NCBI RefSeq assembly: GCF_900290235.1 | Contig: NZ_OLMK01000037.1 | Location: 1 to 64,000, forward strand | Source: Streptomyces sp. MA5143a | GTDB taxonomy: Bacteria; Actinomycetota; Actinomycetes; Streptomycetales; Streptomycetaceae | Direction of reading: 5' to 3' | Length of the DNA stretch: 64,000 nucleotides | Shown: in pieces, positions 17,362 through 24,839 of the stretch | Layout: each line of letters starts with the position of its first letter | How positions within the stretch are numbered: position 1 is the stretch's first letter | Notes under the pieces: model-generated | The model's database searches: none | The model's input: the letters and a program-made list of their open reading frames with translations, nothing else | What the model was told of the DNA's origin: nothing | Translations under genes and position numbers: made by a program

Positions 17362-17434
17362 GACAGGTGGCCGTGCCCACGCGTCGCAGGTCGACGTAGC
17401 GACGCGACGAGAAGTACCGGGCCTGGGCAACCAT
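17348..17434 (-). CDS. Putative leader peptide with conserved RRYVDLRRV and Cys motif, upstream of the ROK gene
   Basis: A 28-residue ORF ending ...SSRRYVDLRRVGTATCRRPG. The pattern Ser-Arg-Arg-His/Tyr-Val-Asp-Leu-x-Arg-Val ... Cys-Arg is that of short ORFs annotated in many Streptomyces genomes as putative leader peptides, typically upstream of sulfur-related transport and assimilation genes. The single Cys codon (17363-17365) is five codons before the stop. A TAGCTT -10-like hexamer ends seven bases before the ATG, so the mRNA may be leaderless. The stop codon lies 65 bases before the ROK ATG, with two competing hairpins between. The family match is from memory of the pattern. Confidence 0.65.
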   Translation of the reverse strand: MVAQARYFSSRRYVDLRRVGTATCRRPG

Positions 17435-17753
17435 GCGCCCGAAGCTAGCAAAGCGGCTCACCTCTGCCCAGACGGCGACCGACGGGCGAGACGGCACCTG
17501 TCCATCCCCACCACCCGATTGGTGAATCCCTACAGACCCCACCGACCACGCCGACGTGGCACAAGCCACTCCACCTCAGTGACCGGCGTCACGCCTGCCC
17601 GGTGTAACCCAAGGTCATTGTCGAAAGCCCACCATGCGGTCGTTCCCGCCTTTGTGGACGGCTGACGGTGTCCTGTCCATGACCGCTGGGATAGCGTCAC
17701 CGTGTTCGATGCCACGTACACCCTTCTTTCCCCTCTACCCTCGCGGAGTCCTC

Positions 17754-18329
17754 ATGAGTACGGCCGTCGCCCCCGCCCGCACCGGTCAGGTCCTCGCCGA
17801 CCTGCTCCCCGCCTCCCGTGTGCGGGACATCGCGCTGGTGGTCGGTGGCGCCGCCCTCACCGGGCTCGCCGCGCAGATCGCCGTGCCCGTGCCGGGCTCG
17901 CCGGTTCCGGTGACCGGGCAGACCTTCGCCGCGCTGCTCGTGGGCACCGCGCTCGGCGCCGGCCGCGGTGTCGCGTCCCTCGCCCTGTACGCGCTCGCCG
18001 GTCTCCTCGGTGTGCCGTGGTTCGCGAACGGCACGTCCGGTGTCGGCGTCTCCTTCGGCTACATCCTCGGCATGATCCTGGCCTCCGCCGCCGTGGGCGC
18101 CCTCGCCCGCCGGGGCGCCGACCGCTCCGTGCTGCGCATGGCCGGCACGATGCTCGTGGGCGAGGCCATCATCTACGCCGTCGGTGTCCCCTACCTCGCG
18201 GCCACCGCCGACATCACCCTCGCCTCCGCCGTCGCGGTCGGCCTCACCCCGTTCCTGATCGGCGACGCGCTCAAGGCCGCGCTGGCGATGGGCGCGCTGC
18301 CGACGGCGTGGAAGCTGCTCGACAAGTGA
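17754..18329 (+). CDS. bioY: BioY, biotin transporter substrate-binding membrane component
   Basis: A 191-residue integral membrane S-component of an ECF-type biotin transporter, with about six hydrophobic helices. The signature region is ALTGLAAQIAVPVPGSPVPVTGQTFAALLVG followed by GAGRGVASLALYALAGLLGVPWFA, typical of BioY. No bioM or bioN gene is adjacent, so it must work alone or share an energizing module encoded elsewhere. ATG 17754 has GGAG five bases before it; an upstream in-frame extension to 17634 has no support. Its 3' end meets the LPQTG gene across a shared terminator. No obvious BirA-type operator is seen in the upstream 180 bp. Confidence 0.9.
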   Translation: MSTAVAPARTGQVLADLLPASRVRDIALVVGGAALTGLAAQIAVPVPGSPVPVTGQTFAALLVGTALGAGRGVASLALYALAGLLGVPWFANGTSGVGVSFGYILGMILASAAVGALARRGADRSVLRMAGTMLVGEAIIYAVGVPYLAATADITLASAVAVGLTPFLIGDALKAALAMGALPTAWKLLDK

Positions 18330-18342
18330 CGCCGTAGTCGCT

Positions 18343-18377
18343 GGGTGGGGGCGTCGCTGCGTGCGACGCCCCCACCC
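18343..18377. terminator. Bidirectional terminator between bioY and the LPQTG gene
   Basis: Perfect 15-bp stem (GGGTGGGGGCGTCGC at 18343-18357 with 18363-18377) and a 5-base loop, between convergent genes; the right arm touches the stop codon of the minus-strand gene. Confidence 0.85.
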
Positions 18378-18378
18378 G

Positions 18379-19155
18379 TCATGTCCCCTGTCGGGCGCGC
18401 CGGTTGTTCCACCACAGGCCCGCCGCGCCGGCGGAGATCAGTGCGGCGCCCACCATGCCGAGCGGCAGGACCCGGTCGGCGGGACCGGTCTGCGGCAGCT
18501 CGTCGGGCTGGTCGTCCTTGCCGCCGCCTCCGTTTCCGCCGCCTCCGTCACCGCCGCCCGGTGTGACCGGGCTGTTGTCGGTGCCGAGGAGCAGCGGTGT
18601 GGCCGGCTCGTTGGGCGACTGGTTCGTCGTGCCGAACGGCACCGGACCCTGCTGCCAGAACGTCTTCGAGCCGTCCGCGTTCTGCACCGGCAGGCAGATG
18701 TCGCCCTTCTTCTTCAGGTTGAAGGTCGCGTCGATCGCATAAGTCTTCGACTTTCCGGCCGCCAGATCGTCGATCGCGCACGCGAAACCGCTGTTGGCCC
18801 CATCGGGAAGATCGCCCTTCGCGATTTCCGTGCAGCCTTCGACATTCTTGACCGTCAGGCCGTCGAAACCGACCACGAGCAGACGGATTTTCCCGCTCGT
18901 CTTGCTTCCCTCGTTCTTTACGACCCCTGAGATCTCCGTTTTCTGCGACGTGTTGTCGACTTTGATCTCCTTGGACAACAGCGTCGACAGCTTCACCCCT
19001 GCCGGTGCCGCGTCCATGACCTTTCCGCCGTGATCGCTCAATCCCCCCTCGTCATCCGCCGAGGCCGTGAAGCCCAGGATCATCACCGACGAGAACGACG
19101 CGGTGAGCAGCGATCCCGCGACGGCCGTCCTGGTCTTCCCCTGACGAGAACTCAT
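18379..19155 (-). CDS. LPXTG-type (LPQTG) cell-wall-anchored surface protein
   Basis: A 258-residue exported protein: signal peptide at residues about 8-32, a mature domain of about 160 residues with two cysteines (one in VEGCTEIAKGDLP, one in GFACAIDD) plus a third in GDICLPV, a Gly-rich linker, and a C-terminal sorting signal ELPQTG followed by a membrane helix and a WWNNRRAR positive tail. Sortase should anchor it to peptidoglycan. Streptomyces class E substrates mostly carry LAxTG, so LPQTG is worth noting. Codon use in the middle third is less GC-biased than that of neighbours. AAGGGGGA precedes the ATG. The gene is divergent from a membrane Ser/Thr kinase gene 170 bp away. Confidence 0.8.
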   Translation of the reverse strand: MSSRQGKTRTAVAGSLLTASFSSVMILGFTASADDEGGLSDHGGKVMDAAPAGVKLSTLLSKEIKVDNTSQKTEISGVVKNEGSKTSGKIRLLVVGFDGLTVKNVEGCTEIAKGDLPDGANSGFACAIDDLAAGKSKTYAIDATFNLKKKGDICLPVQNADGSKTFWQQGPVPFGTTNQSPNEPATPLLLGTDNSPVTPGGGDGGGGNGGGGKDDQPDELPQTGPADRVLPLGMVGAALISAGAAGLWWNNRRARQGT

Positions 19156-19324
19156 GTTCCATCCCCCTTGCTCCCCCTGGCCGTGCCTGAATTCACGGCC
19201 ATTGAAGAGGTACCACAAGATTTCTCGCCACTATGCTGGAGCGGCGAGAAGTGTGACCAATGCGCGACTTTTTGGTTCGGCTGTTGCAGAAGCGGGCACG
19301 TGTCGGTCGAAGGGGGGCACGGGG
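19156..19324. promoter_or_regulatory. Divergent promoter region of the LPQTG gene and the kinase gene
   Basis: A relatively AT-rich 169-bp gap between divergently transcribed genes. TATGCT at 19232-19237 could be a -10 for the kinase, but no good -35 is spaced from it. The only Shine-Dalgarno elements visible are AAGGGGGA for the minus gene and AGGGGGG (19311-19317) for the plus gene. Confidence 0.4.
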
Positions 19325-21463
19325 GTGCCGGGAACAACGAGGGGCGGAGTGCCGGGGCTTGTGGTGGCCGGCCGTTATACGTTGGTCGAAAGCATCGGCC
19401 AGGGCGGAATGGGGCGGGTGTGGCGGGCCGCCGACGAAATACTCGACCGGCAGGTCGCGGTCAAGGAAATGCGGATCGACGGCCTCGATCCGGAGGACAC
19501 CCGCACCCGACGTGAGCGCACCCTGCGGGAGGCCAGGGCCACGGCCCGTATCGACCACCCCCATGTCGTCCGCATCTACGACGTCGTCGACGAGGGCGAG
19601 CGGCTCTGGATCGTGATGGAACTGGTCGACGGCCGCTCCCTGGAACGGCTCCTCTTCGAGGACGGCCCCCTCGACGTACGGGAGACGGCCCGGATCGGCC
19701 TCGAACTCGCCGACGCGCTGGGCCAGGTGCACGCGCAGGGCGTACTGCACCGTGACATCAAACCGGCGAACGTCCTCGTCCGCCGGACCGGCGGACGCCG
19801 CGTCGTCCTCACCGACTTCGGCATCGCGGCCATCCAGGACGCGGAGGCGCTCACGATGGCCGGCATGCTCGTCGGTTCCCCCGACTACATGGCGCCCGAG
19901 CGGGTCTCCGGCCGCCCCCAGGGCCCGCCGTCCGACCTGTGGTCCCTGGGCGCGACCCTCTGCGCCGCCCTCGGCGGCCGCTCCCCCTTCTCCCGCACCA
20001 CCACGCTCGCCACCCTGCACGCGGTCCTCTACGAGGAGCCCGAACTGCCCGCCACGGCAGGCGACCTGCACGACGTCCTCGCCGCCCTCCTGGAGAAGGA
20101 CCCGGACGTACGCCCCGGGCTCCCCGAACTCACAGCGGCCCTCCACACCATCGCGACACCCCCACCGGCCCCACCCACCGCCACGGTCACCCAGGAACCA
20201 CCGCCCCCGCCGGGGGCCGCTCCGGAACCAGGGAGTGCCGCAGCGGACGCCGCCGACCCACGGCGCCTGGGGCAAGAGGGCGCCGATCCGAGGGCCGTCG
20301 GGCCGAACGGTGCCGATCCGAGGGTCGCCGGGAGGGACACTCCTGATCCGCGGGTTGCCCGTACGGACGGCCCTGATCCGAAGGTCGCCGAGACGGATGC
20401 CCCCGACCGGCGCGCCGTCATGCGGGCGGTCGGTACGGAGCCGTCGGCCGTGCGCGCGGTCGCCCCGGAGCCCCCGGGAGGGGCAGCGCAGGACGCCGGG
20501 GCGGCGGTGGCAGGGACTGGCACCGAGCCCCCGGCGACAACCCCGGAGCCCTCGCGCGAGCCCACCCTCGTCGTGCAGCCGACCCCCGTGCCGCCCACAC
20601 CCGCGCAGCCGACTCCGACGGCGCCGAACGCCCCCGTGCGGCCGACCCCGACGCCCACCGTGCTGAACGCCCCCGAGACGCCCCCGGCCACGGACCCCGA
20701 GCCCGAAGCCTCCGCCGCGGCACCACCCCTGGACACACCCGAACTCCCCACCCGCCCCCGGCCCACCCCCACACCGCCGGGCGACCTGCTGGGTCGTGTC
20801 CGCACAGTCCCGACTTGCGGACACGACCCAGGCCCCCCGCTCCCGGCGAGGCCCGCCGCACCCGGCCGGAACAGGCGCCGTACGGTGCTCATCGCGGCCG
20901 CCGGGGTGGCCGTGGCCGGAGTCCTCGCGGCGGCACTCGTCCCGACACTGGGCGCGTCGTCCGACGACAGGAGGAAGGCGTCCCCCTCGACACCGTCGAG
21001 TCCGTCCCCCACCGTCGCCGGCACCTCCCGCCCCCCGACGCTGCCGCCCGGCGCCCGCACCGAGGCCGGGGTCTTCGCCTGGGTCCCGCCCGACGGCTTC
21101 TCCCGCGAGGTGCACGCCGGCGCGGAGGTCCACTACACCTCGCCGGACGCCCGGCAGGAGATCGTCGGCAAGGCGTCCCTGGCCCGCGGCGACCTGCTGG
21201 CCCAGTGGGAGAAGAAGGAGGAGAGCACCAGTGAGGGCCCCGGCTACCGGCGGATCCGTCTGGAGGAGACCGAGTTCCGCGGCAGGCCGGCCGTGGTCTG
21301 GGAGTACACCGTCACCGCCCAGGAACTCCCCTGGCACGTCCGCTCCCTGGGCTTCAACACAGGCGGCAAGTCGTACCAGCTCACCACCTGGTACCACCCC
21401 GACATCGAGGACCGGGCCCTGCCCGTCTACAAAAAAGTCGAGAAGAGCTTCACCCCGTTGTGA
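19325..21463 (+). CDS. Transmembrane serine/threonine protein kinase (PknB/Hanks type)
   Basis: A 712-residue protein. The kinase domain (about residues 17-280) has P-loop GQGGMG, K47 (AVKEMRI), catalytic HRDIKPAN (D144), DFGIA and APE motifs intact. A Pro/Ala/Thr-rich cytoplasmic linker follows, including five to six copies of a 10-residue DPRxxG-type repeat (20255-20420). One membrane helix lies at about 521-545, and an extracellular domain of about 165 residues without PASTA repeats completes the chain. GTG 19325 is chosen because AGGGGGG lies seven bases before it; GTG 19349 (GAGGGG at four bases) is the alternative, and the frame is open back to 19154. A 16-bp perfect inverted repeat lies inside the linker code (20789-20831). 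It faces a surface-protein gene and may respond to the envelope. Confidence 0.88.
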   Translation: MPGTTRGGVPGLVVAGRYTLVESIGQGGMGRVWRAADEILDRQVAVKEMRIDGLDPEDTRTRRERTLREARATARIDHPHVVRIYDVVDEGERLWIVMELVDGRSLERLLFEDGPLDVRETARIGLELADALGQVHAQGVLHRDIKPANVLVRRTGGRRVVLTDFGIAAIQDAEALTMAGMLVGSPDYMAPERVSGRPQGPPSDLWSLGATLCAALGGRSPFSRTTTLATLHAVLYEEPELPATAGDLHDVLAALLEKDPDVRPGLPELTAALHTIATPPPAPPTATVTQEPPPPPGAAPEPGSAAADAADPRRLGQEGADPRAVGPNGADPRVAGRDTPDPRVARTDGPDPKVAETDAPDRRAVMRAVGTEPSAVRAVAPEPPGGAAQDAGAAVAGTGTEPPATTPEPSREPTLVVQPTPVPPTPAQPTPTAPNAPVRPTPTPTVLNAPETPPATDPEPEASAAAPPLDTPELPTRPRPTPTPPGDLLGRVRTVPTCGHDPGPPLPARPAAPGRNRRRTVLIAAAGVAVAGVLAAALVPTLGASSDDRRKASPSTPSSPSPTVAGTSRPPTLPPGARTEAGVFAWVPPDGFSREVHAGAEVHYTSPDARQEIVGKASLARGDLLAQWEKKEESTSEGPGYRRIRLEETEFRGRPAVVWEYTVTAQELPWHVRSLGFNTGGKSYQLTTWYHPDIEDRALPVYKKVEKSFTPL
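20255..20420 (+). repeat. 30-bp coding tandem repeat in the kinase linker
   Basis: Five full and one partial copies of a degenerate 10-residue unit: DPRRLGQEGA, DPRAVGPNGA, DPRVAGRDTP, DPRVARTDGP, DPKVAETDAP, DRRAV. Codons diverge between copies, so the array is not recent. It probably forms a flexible charged spacer between kinase domain and membrane. Confidence 0.8.
20789..20831. repeat. Perfect 16-bp inverted repeat within the kinase gene
   Basis: CTGGGTCGTGTCCGCA (20789-20804) and its exact complement (20816-20831) flank an 11-base spacer. The encoded stretch (LGRVRTVPTCGHDPG) has Cys, His and Val in a linker otherwise made of Pro, Ala, Thr and Glu, so it looks like a small insertion. 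Confidence 0.9.
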
Positions 21464-21525
21464 AGCCCTTCCCGACGAACCACGAATCACGAACCGTGAA
21501 CGCAGGACCGCGGACCGCGAACCGC

Positions 21526-22986
21526 TCAGCCCACCTTGTCGGTGACCTCCGCCGTCGCGCCCGCCTTCTGCCCCTTGATCTTCTCCTTGACCAGGGAGAT
21601 CCCGACGACGACGGCCGCGACCAGCAGCGAGAGCAGCAGGATCTCCCGGTTGCCGTGCTCCGTGTCGGTGAGCATGTAGGCGAGGACGAAGAGGATCAGC
21701 CCGATCGTGGCCCACGTCAGATACGGGTACAGCCACATCTTCACGACGAGCTTCTCCGGGGTCTCCCGCTCGATGATCCTGCGCATCCGCAGCTGGGAGA
21801 AACAGATCACCAGCCACACGAACAGGGCGACCGCGCCGGAGGAGTTCACGAGGAACAGGAACACGCCCTCGGGGAAGAAGTAGTTGAAGATCACCGCGAC
21901 GAACCCGAAGACCACCGACGCCAGGATCGCCGTCATCGGCACACCCCGCGACGTGGTCCGCCCGAACGACCGCGGCGCGTCCCCGCGCTCACCCAGGGAG
22001 AACGCCATCCGGGAGGCCGTGTACAGGCCGGAGTTGAGGCAGGACAGCACCGACGTCAACACGATGAAGTTCATGATCTGACCCGCGTGGGCGATCCCCA
22101 GCGAGTCCAGCGCGGCGACGTAGGAACCCTTCTCCTTGATCGAGGGGTCGTTCCACGGCAGCAGCGCGACCACGACGAAGATCGAACCCAGGTAGAAGAC
22201 GCCGATACGCCAGATGATGCTGTTCGTCGACTTCGTGACGGCCTTCTGCGGGTTCTCCGTCTCCCCGGCGGCCAGCGTGGCGATCTCACTGCCCATGAAC
22301 GAGAAGACCACCAGCAGCACGCCGATGAGGATGGCGCCGGGCCCGTTCGGCAGGAACCCGCCGTGGTCGGTCAGGTTCGCCAGCCCCGCCTTCTCGGCCT
22401 CCACACCCGGCAGCACGCCGAACACGGCCAGCCCGCCCACGACGATGAACGCGGCGATCGCGACGACCTTGATCCCGGCGAACCAGAACTCGAACTCGCC
22501 GTACGAGGCCACCGAGACCAGGTTGGTGGCGGTCAGGACCACCATCACGATCAGGGCCCAGCCCCACTGCGGTACGGCCGGGATCCAGCCCTCCAGGATC
22601 ACCGCGCCGGCGGTCGCCTCCACCGCGAGGACGACGACCCAGAAGAACCAGTACAGCCAGCCGATCGAGAACCCGGCCCAGCGGCCCAGCGCACGGTCCG
22701 CGTGCGCGGAGAACGACCCGGAGGTGGGGTTCGCCGCGGACATCTCACCGAGCATCCGCATGACCAGCACGACCATCGTGCCGACCAGGGCGTAGGACAG
22801 CAGGATGCCGGGACCGGCGGTCGCGATACCGGAACTCGACCCGACGAAGAGGCCCGCCCCGATCACACCTCCGATCGCGATCATCGACAGATGGCGGTTC
22901 TTGAGACCGGCGTGGAGGCCGGGGGAGGGGGGAGAGGAGGAGCCTGGTGTGCCGGTGTCGGTCGGCAGAGTCGGCTGCGAGGTCAT
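21526..22986 (-). CDS. Amino acid permease, APC superfamily
   Basis: A 486-residue transporter with about 12 membrane segments and the family motif GLKNRHLSMIAIGGVIGAGLFVGSSSG. It is a paralogue of the permease at 9165-10550, belonging to the AAT/GABA permease group; the substrate is not identifiable. ATG 22986 is supported by AAAGGAA eleven bases upstream. It converges with the kinase gene across only 62 bases that hold short direct repeats but no clear stem-loop, and is divergent from rpiB. The 270-bp upstream region contains an 11-bp direct repeat (23161-23182) that may be an operator for either gene. Confidence 0.88.
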   Translation of the reverse strand: MTSQPTLPTDTGTPGSSSPPSPGLHAGLKNRHLSMIAIGGVIGAGLFVGSSSGIATAGPGILLSYALVGTMVVLVMRMLGEMSAANPTSGSFSAHADRALGRWAGFSIGWLYWFFWVVVLAVEATAGAVILEGWIPAVPQWGWALIVMVVLTATNLVSVASYGEFEFWFAGIKVVAIAAFIVVGGLAVFGVLPGVEAEKAGLANLTDHGGFLPNGPGAILIGVLLVVFSFMGSEIATLAAGETENPQKAVTKSTNSIIWRIGVFYLGSIFVVVALLPWNDPSIKEKGSYVAALDSLGIAHAGQIMNFIVLTSVLSCLNSGLYTASRMAFSLGERGDAPRSFGRTTSRGVPMTAILASVVFGFVAVIFNYFFPEGVFLFLVNSSGAVALFVWLVICFSQLRMRRIIERETPEKLVVKMWLYPYLTWATIGLILFVLAYMLTDTEHGNREILLLSLLVAAVVVGISLVKEKIKGQKAGATAEVTDKVG

Positions 22987-23160
22987 GGGGGAGTTTCCTT
23001 TGCGCCGTTGTGGGGACTTCCCTGCGTCTGCCCACGCGTTCCCCGGTGACTCTCGCCAGAGCGGGACATGAGAGGCGGCGGGGGTACTGCGTGAGCCTCC
23101 GTAAAGATCGGTCCAGTGAATCGGAGGCGAAAGGAATCCTGAACCTTTGAATCCAGATCG

Positions 23161-23182
23161 TTACTTGAGGTTTACTTGAGGT
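23161..23182. repeat. Two direct copies of TTACTTGAGGT
   Basis: Exact 11-bp tandem duplication, about one helical turn apart, in the divergent promoter region between the permease gene and rpiB. Such same-face repeats can be a regulator site or a duplicated -35-like element (TTGAGG). The regulator is not identified. Confidence 0.75.
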
Positions 23183-23259
23183 TCCGTGGTGTGGCTCACG
23201 CTTTACGGGCGTCGGGCCCCCATCGCGCCCCGACGAAACAGGCGTGTCACACTCGGACC

Positions 23260-23745
23260 ATGCGCGTCTACCTCGGCTCCGATCACGCCGGATACGAACT
23301 CAAGAACCACCTCGTCGAGTGGCTGAAGGCCGCCGGTCACGAGGCCGTCGACTGCGGTCCCCACATCTACGACGCCCAGGACGACTACCCGCCGTTCTGC
23401 CTCCGCGCGGCGGAGCGCACGGCCGCCGACCCGGGTTCCCTGGGCGTCGTCATCGGCGGATCCGGCAACGGGGAGCAGATCGCCGCGAACAAGGTGGCCG
23501 GCGTGCGGGCCGCGCTCGCGTGGAGCGCCGAGACGGCCGCGCTGGGCCGCGAGCACAACAACGCGAACGTCGTGGCCGTCGGCGCGCGGATGCACTCGCA
23601 GGACGACGCGACCAAGTTCGTCGAGACGTTCCTCAACACGCCGTTCTCCGGCGACGAGCGTCACATCCGCCGCATCGACATGCTCGCGGCGTACGAGACG
23701 ACGGGCGACCTCCCCCCGATCCCGGCACACCACCCCCAGCGGTAG
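23260..23745 (+). CDS. rpiB: Ribose-5-phosphate isomerase B
   Basis: A 161-residue cytoplasmic sugar-phosphate isomerase of the RpiB/LacAB family, interconverting ribose 5-phosphate and ribulose 5-phosphate in the pentose phosphate pathway. Family motifs: GSDHAGYELK at the N-terminus, VDCGP, GVVIGGSGNGEQIAANKVAGVRAAL (phosphate-binding and active-site loop), and HNNANVVAVGARM. Length is that of actinobacterial RpiB. ATG 23260 begins at the family start; no Shine-Dalgarno is seen just before it (CACTCGGACC), and an in-frame upstream extension to 23176 lacks support, so the transcript may be nearly leaderless. It is followed by an inverted-repeat element. Confidence 0.93.
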   Translation: MRVYLGSDHAGYELKNHLVEWLKAAGHEAVDCGPHIYDAQDDYPPFCLRAAERTAADPGSLGVVIGGSGNGEQIAANKVAGVRAALAWSAETAALGREHNNANVVAVGARMHSQDDATKFVETFLNTPFSGDERHIRRIDMLAAYETTGDLPPIPAHHPQR

Positions 23746-23803
23746 GACGCCTGACGACTCGGGGGTGCGGGTTCGTCGGCGAGTGCGGGCCCGTCGTGGC
23801 TCC

Positions 23804-23913
23804 TCGCGCAGTTCCCCGCGCCCCTGAAAAGCGCCCGGGGCTGCGCCCCGTGCTTTTCAGGATGAAGGCCGGGCCGAAGGCCCATGCCTTCAGGGGCGCG
23901 GGGAACTGCGCGA
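23804..23913. repeat. Inverted-repeat element with 25-bp arms (copy 1)
   Basis: TCGCGCAGTTCCCCGCGCCC starts the left arm (23804-23828), and the right arm (23889-23913) is its exact 25-bp complement. The 60-base interior folds again: CCTGAAAAGC (23823-23832) with GCTTTTCAGG (23852-23861), and CGGGGC with GCCCCG. It lies between rpiB and the glycosylase gene. It shares the core GGGGCGCGGGGAACTGCGCG with elements at 32627-32749 and 39997-40027. Confidence 0.9.
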
Positions 23914-23995
23914 CAAGCCCCCACTCACCCGCACCCGCCATACGCCCCCGCGCCCCCCACCCATGAGGCGCCCCGCCCAACCCCCGGAGGGCCCC

Positions 23996-24817
23996 GTGCC
24001 GGAAGGCCACACGATTCATCGCCTGGCCGAGGACCACCTCTCCCACTTCGGCAACGGCACGGCCATCCACGTCACCAGCCCCCAGGGCAAGTTCGCCGAC
24101 GCCGCCGCCCTCCTCGACGGCGCTCCTCTCACCGCCGCCGAGGCCCACGGCAAGCACCTCTTCCTCCACTTCGGCGCCCCCGACGCGGAGGACTGGGTCC
24201 ACATCCACCTCGGCCTCTTCGGCAAGGTCGACCTCGGCCCCACCCCGGCGCCCCCGCCCACCGACACCGTCCGCCTCCGCCTGCGCAACGACACGTCGTA
24301 CATGGACCTCCGCGGCCCCACGACCTGCGCGCTGATCACGGACGCCGAGAAGCAGGCCGTCCACGCCCGCCTCGGCCCGGACCCGCTGCGCCCGGACGCC
24401 GACCCGGCCCTCGCGTACGCCCGGATCTCCCGCAGCCGTACGACGATCGCCGCGCTCCTCATGGACCAGAAGATCATCGCGGGCGTCGGCAACGTCTACC
24501 GCGCGGAGGTCCTGTTCCGGCACGCCATCGACCCGTACCGCGCCGGCCGGGACATCACCGCGGCGGAGTGGGACGCCATCTGGGCCGACCTCGTCGCCCT
24601 CATGCGCGAGGGCGTCCGCAACAACCGCATCGACACCGTCCGCCCGGAACACACCCCGGAGGCCATGGGCCGCCCGCCCCGCGTCGACGACCACGGCGGC
24701 GAGGTGTACGTGTACCGCAGGGCCCACCTGCCCTGCCACATCTGCGGGGGCGAGATCCGCACCGCCGATCTGGCCGCCCGCAACCTGTTCTGGTGCCCCG
24801 CCTGCCAGCGGCGCTGA
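23996..24817 (+). CDS. DNA-formamidopyrimidine glycosylase / endonuclease VIII family protein (Fpg/Nei)
   Basis: A 273-residue base-excision repair enzyme. After removal of the initiator residue, P2-E3-G-H-T-I provides the catalytic N-terminal proline and glutamate of bifunctional glycosylases/AP lyases. The helix-two-turn-helix segment MDQKIIAGVGNVYRAEVLF binds DNA, and the C-terminal zinc finger is C-x2-C ... C-x2-C (CHICGG, WCPACQ). PEGHTIHR and overall length fit the actinobacterial Nei2-like subgroup instead of MutM; substrate preference for oxidised pyrimidines or 8-oxoguanine is not decided. GTG 23996 is chosen because GGAGG lies five bases before it and because the catalytic proline must follow the start. 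It converges with the acetyltransferase gene across 22 bp. Confidence 0.93.
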   Translation: MPEGHTIHRLAEDHLSHFGNGTAIHVTSPQGKFADAAALLDGAPLTAAEAHGKHLFLHFGAPDAEDWVHIHLGLFGKVDLGPTPAPPPTDTVRLRLRNDTSYMDLRGPTTCALITDAEKQAVHARLGPDPLRPDADPALAYARISRSRTTIAALLMDQKIIAGVGNVYRAEVLFRHAIDPYRAGRDITAAEWDAIWADLVALMREGVRNNRIDTVRPEHTPEAMGRPPRVDDHGGEVYVYRRAHLPCHICGGEIRTADLAARNLFWCPACQRR

Positions 24818-24839
24818 CGCCCCGGGAGGGCGCCCGGCC

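Noticed and set aside
17570..17753. A riboswitch or BirA operator upstream of bioY
   Set aside because: I searched for a conserved aptamer-like fold or TTGTAAACC-type operator and found nothing convincing.
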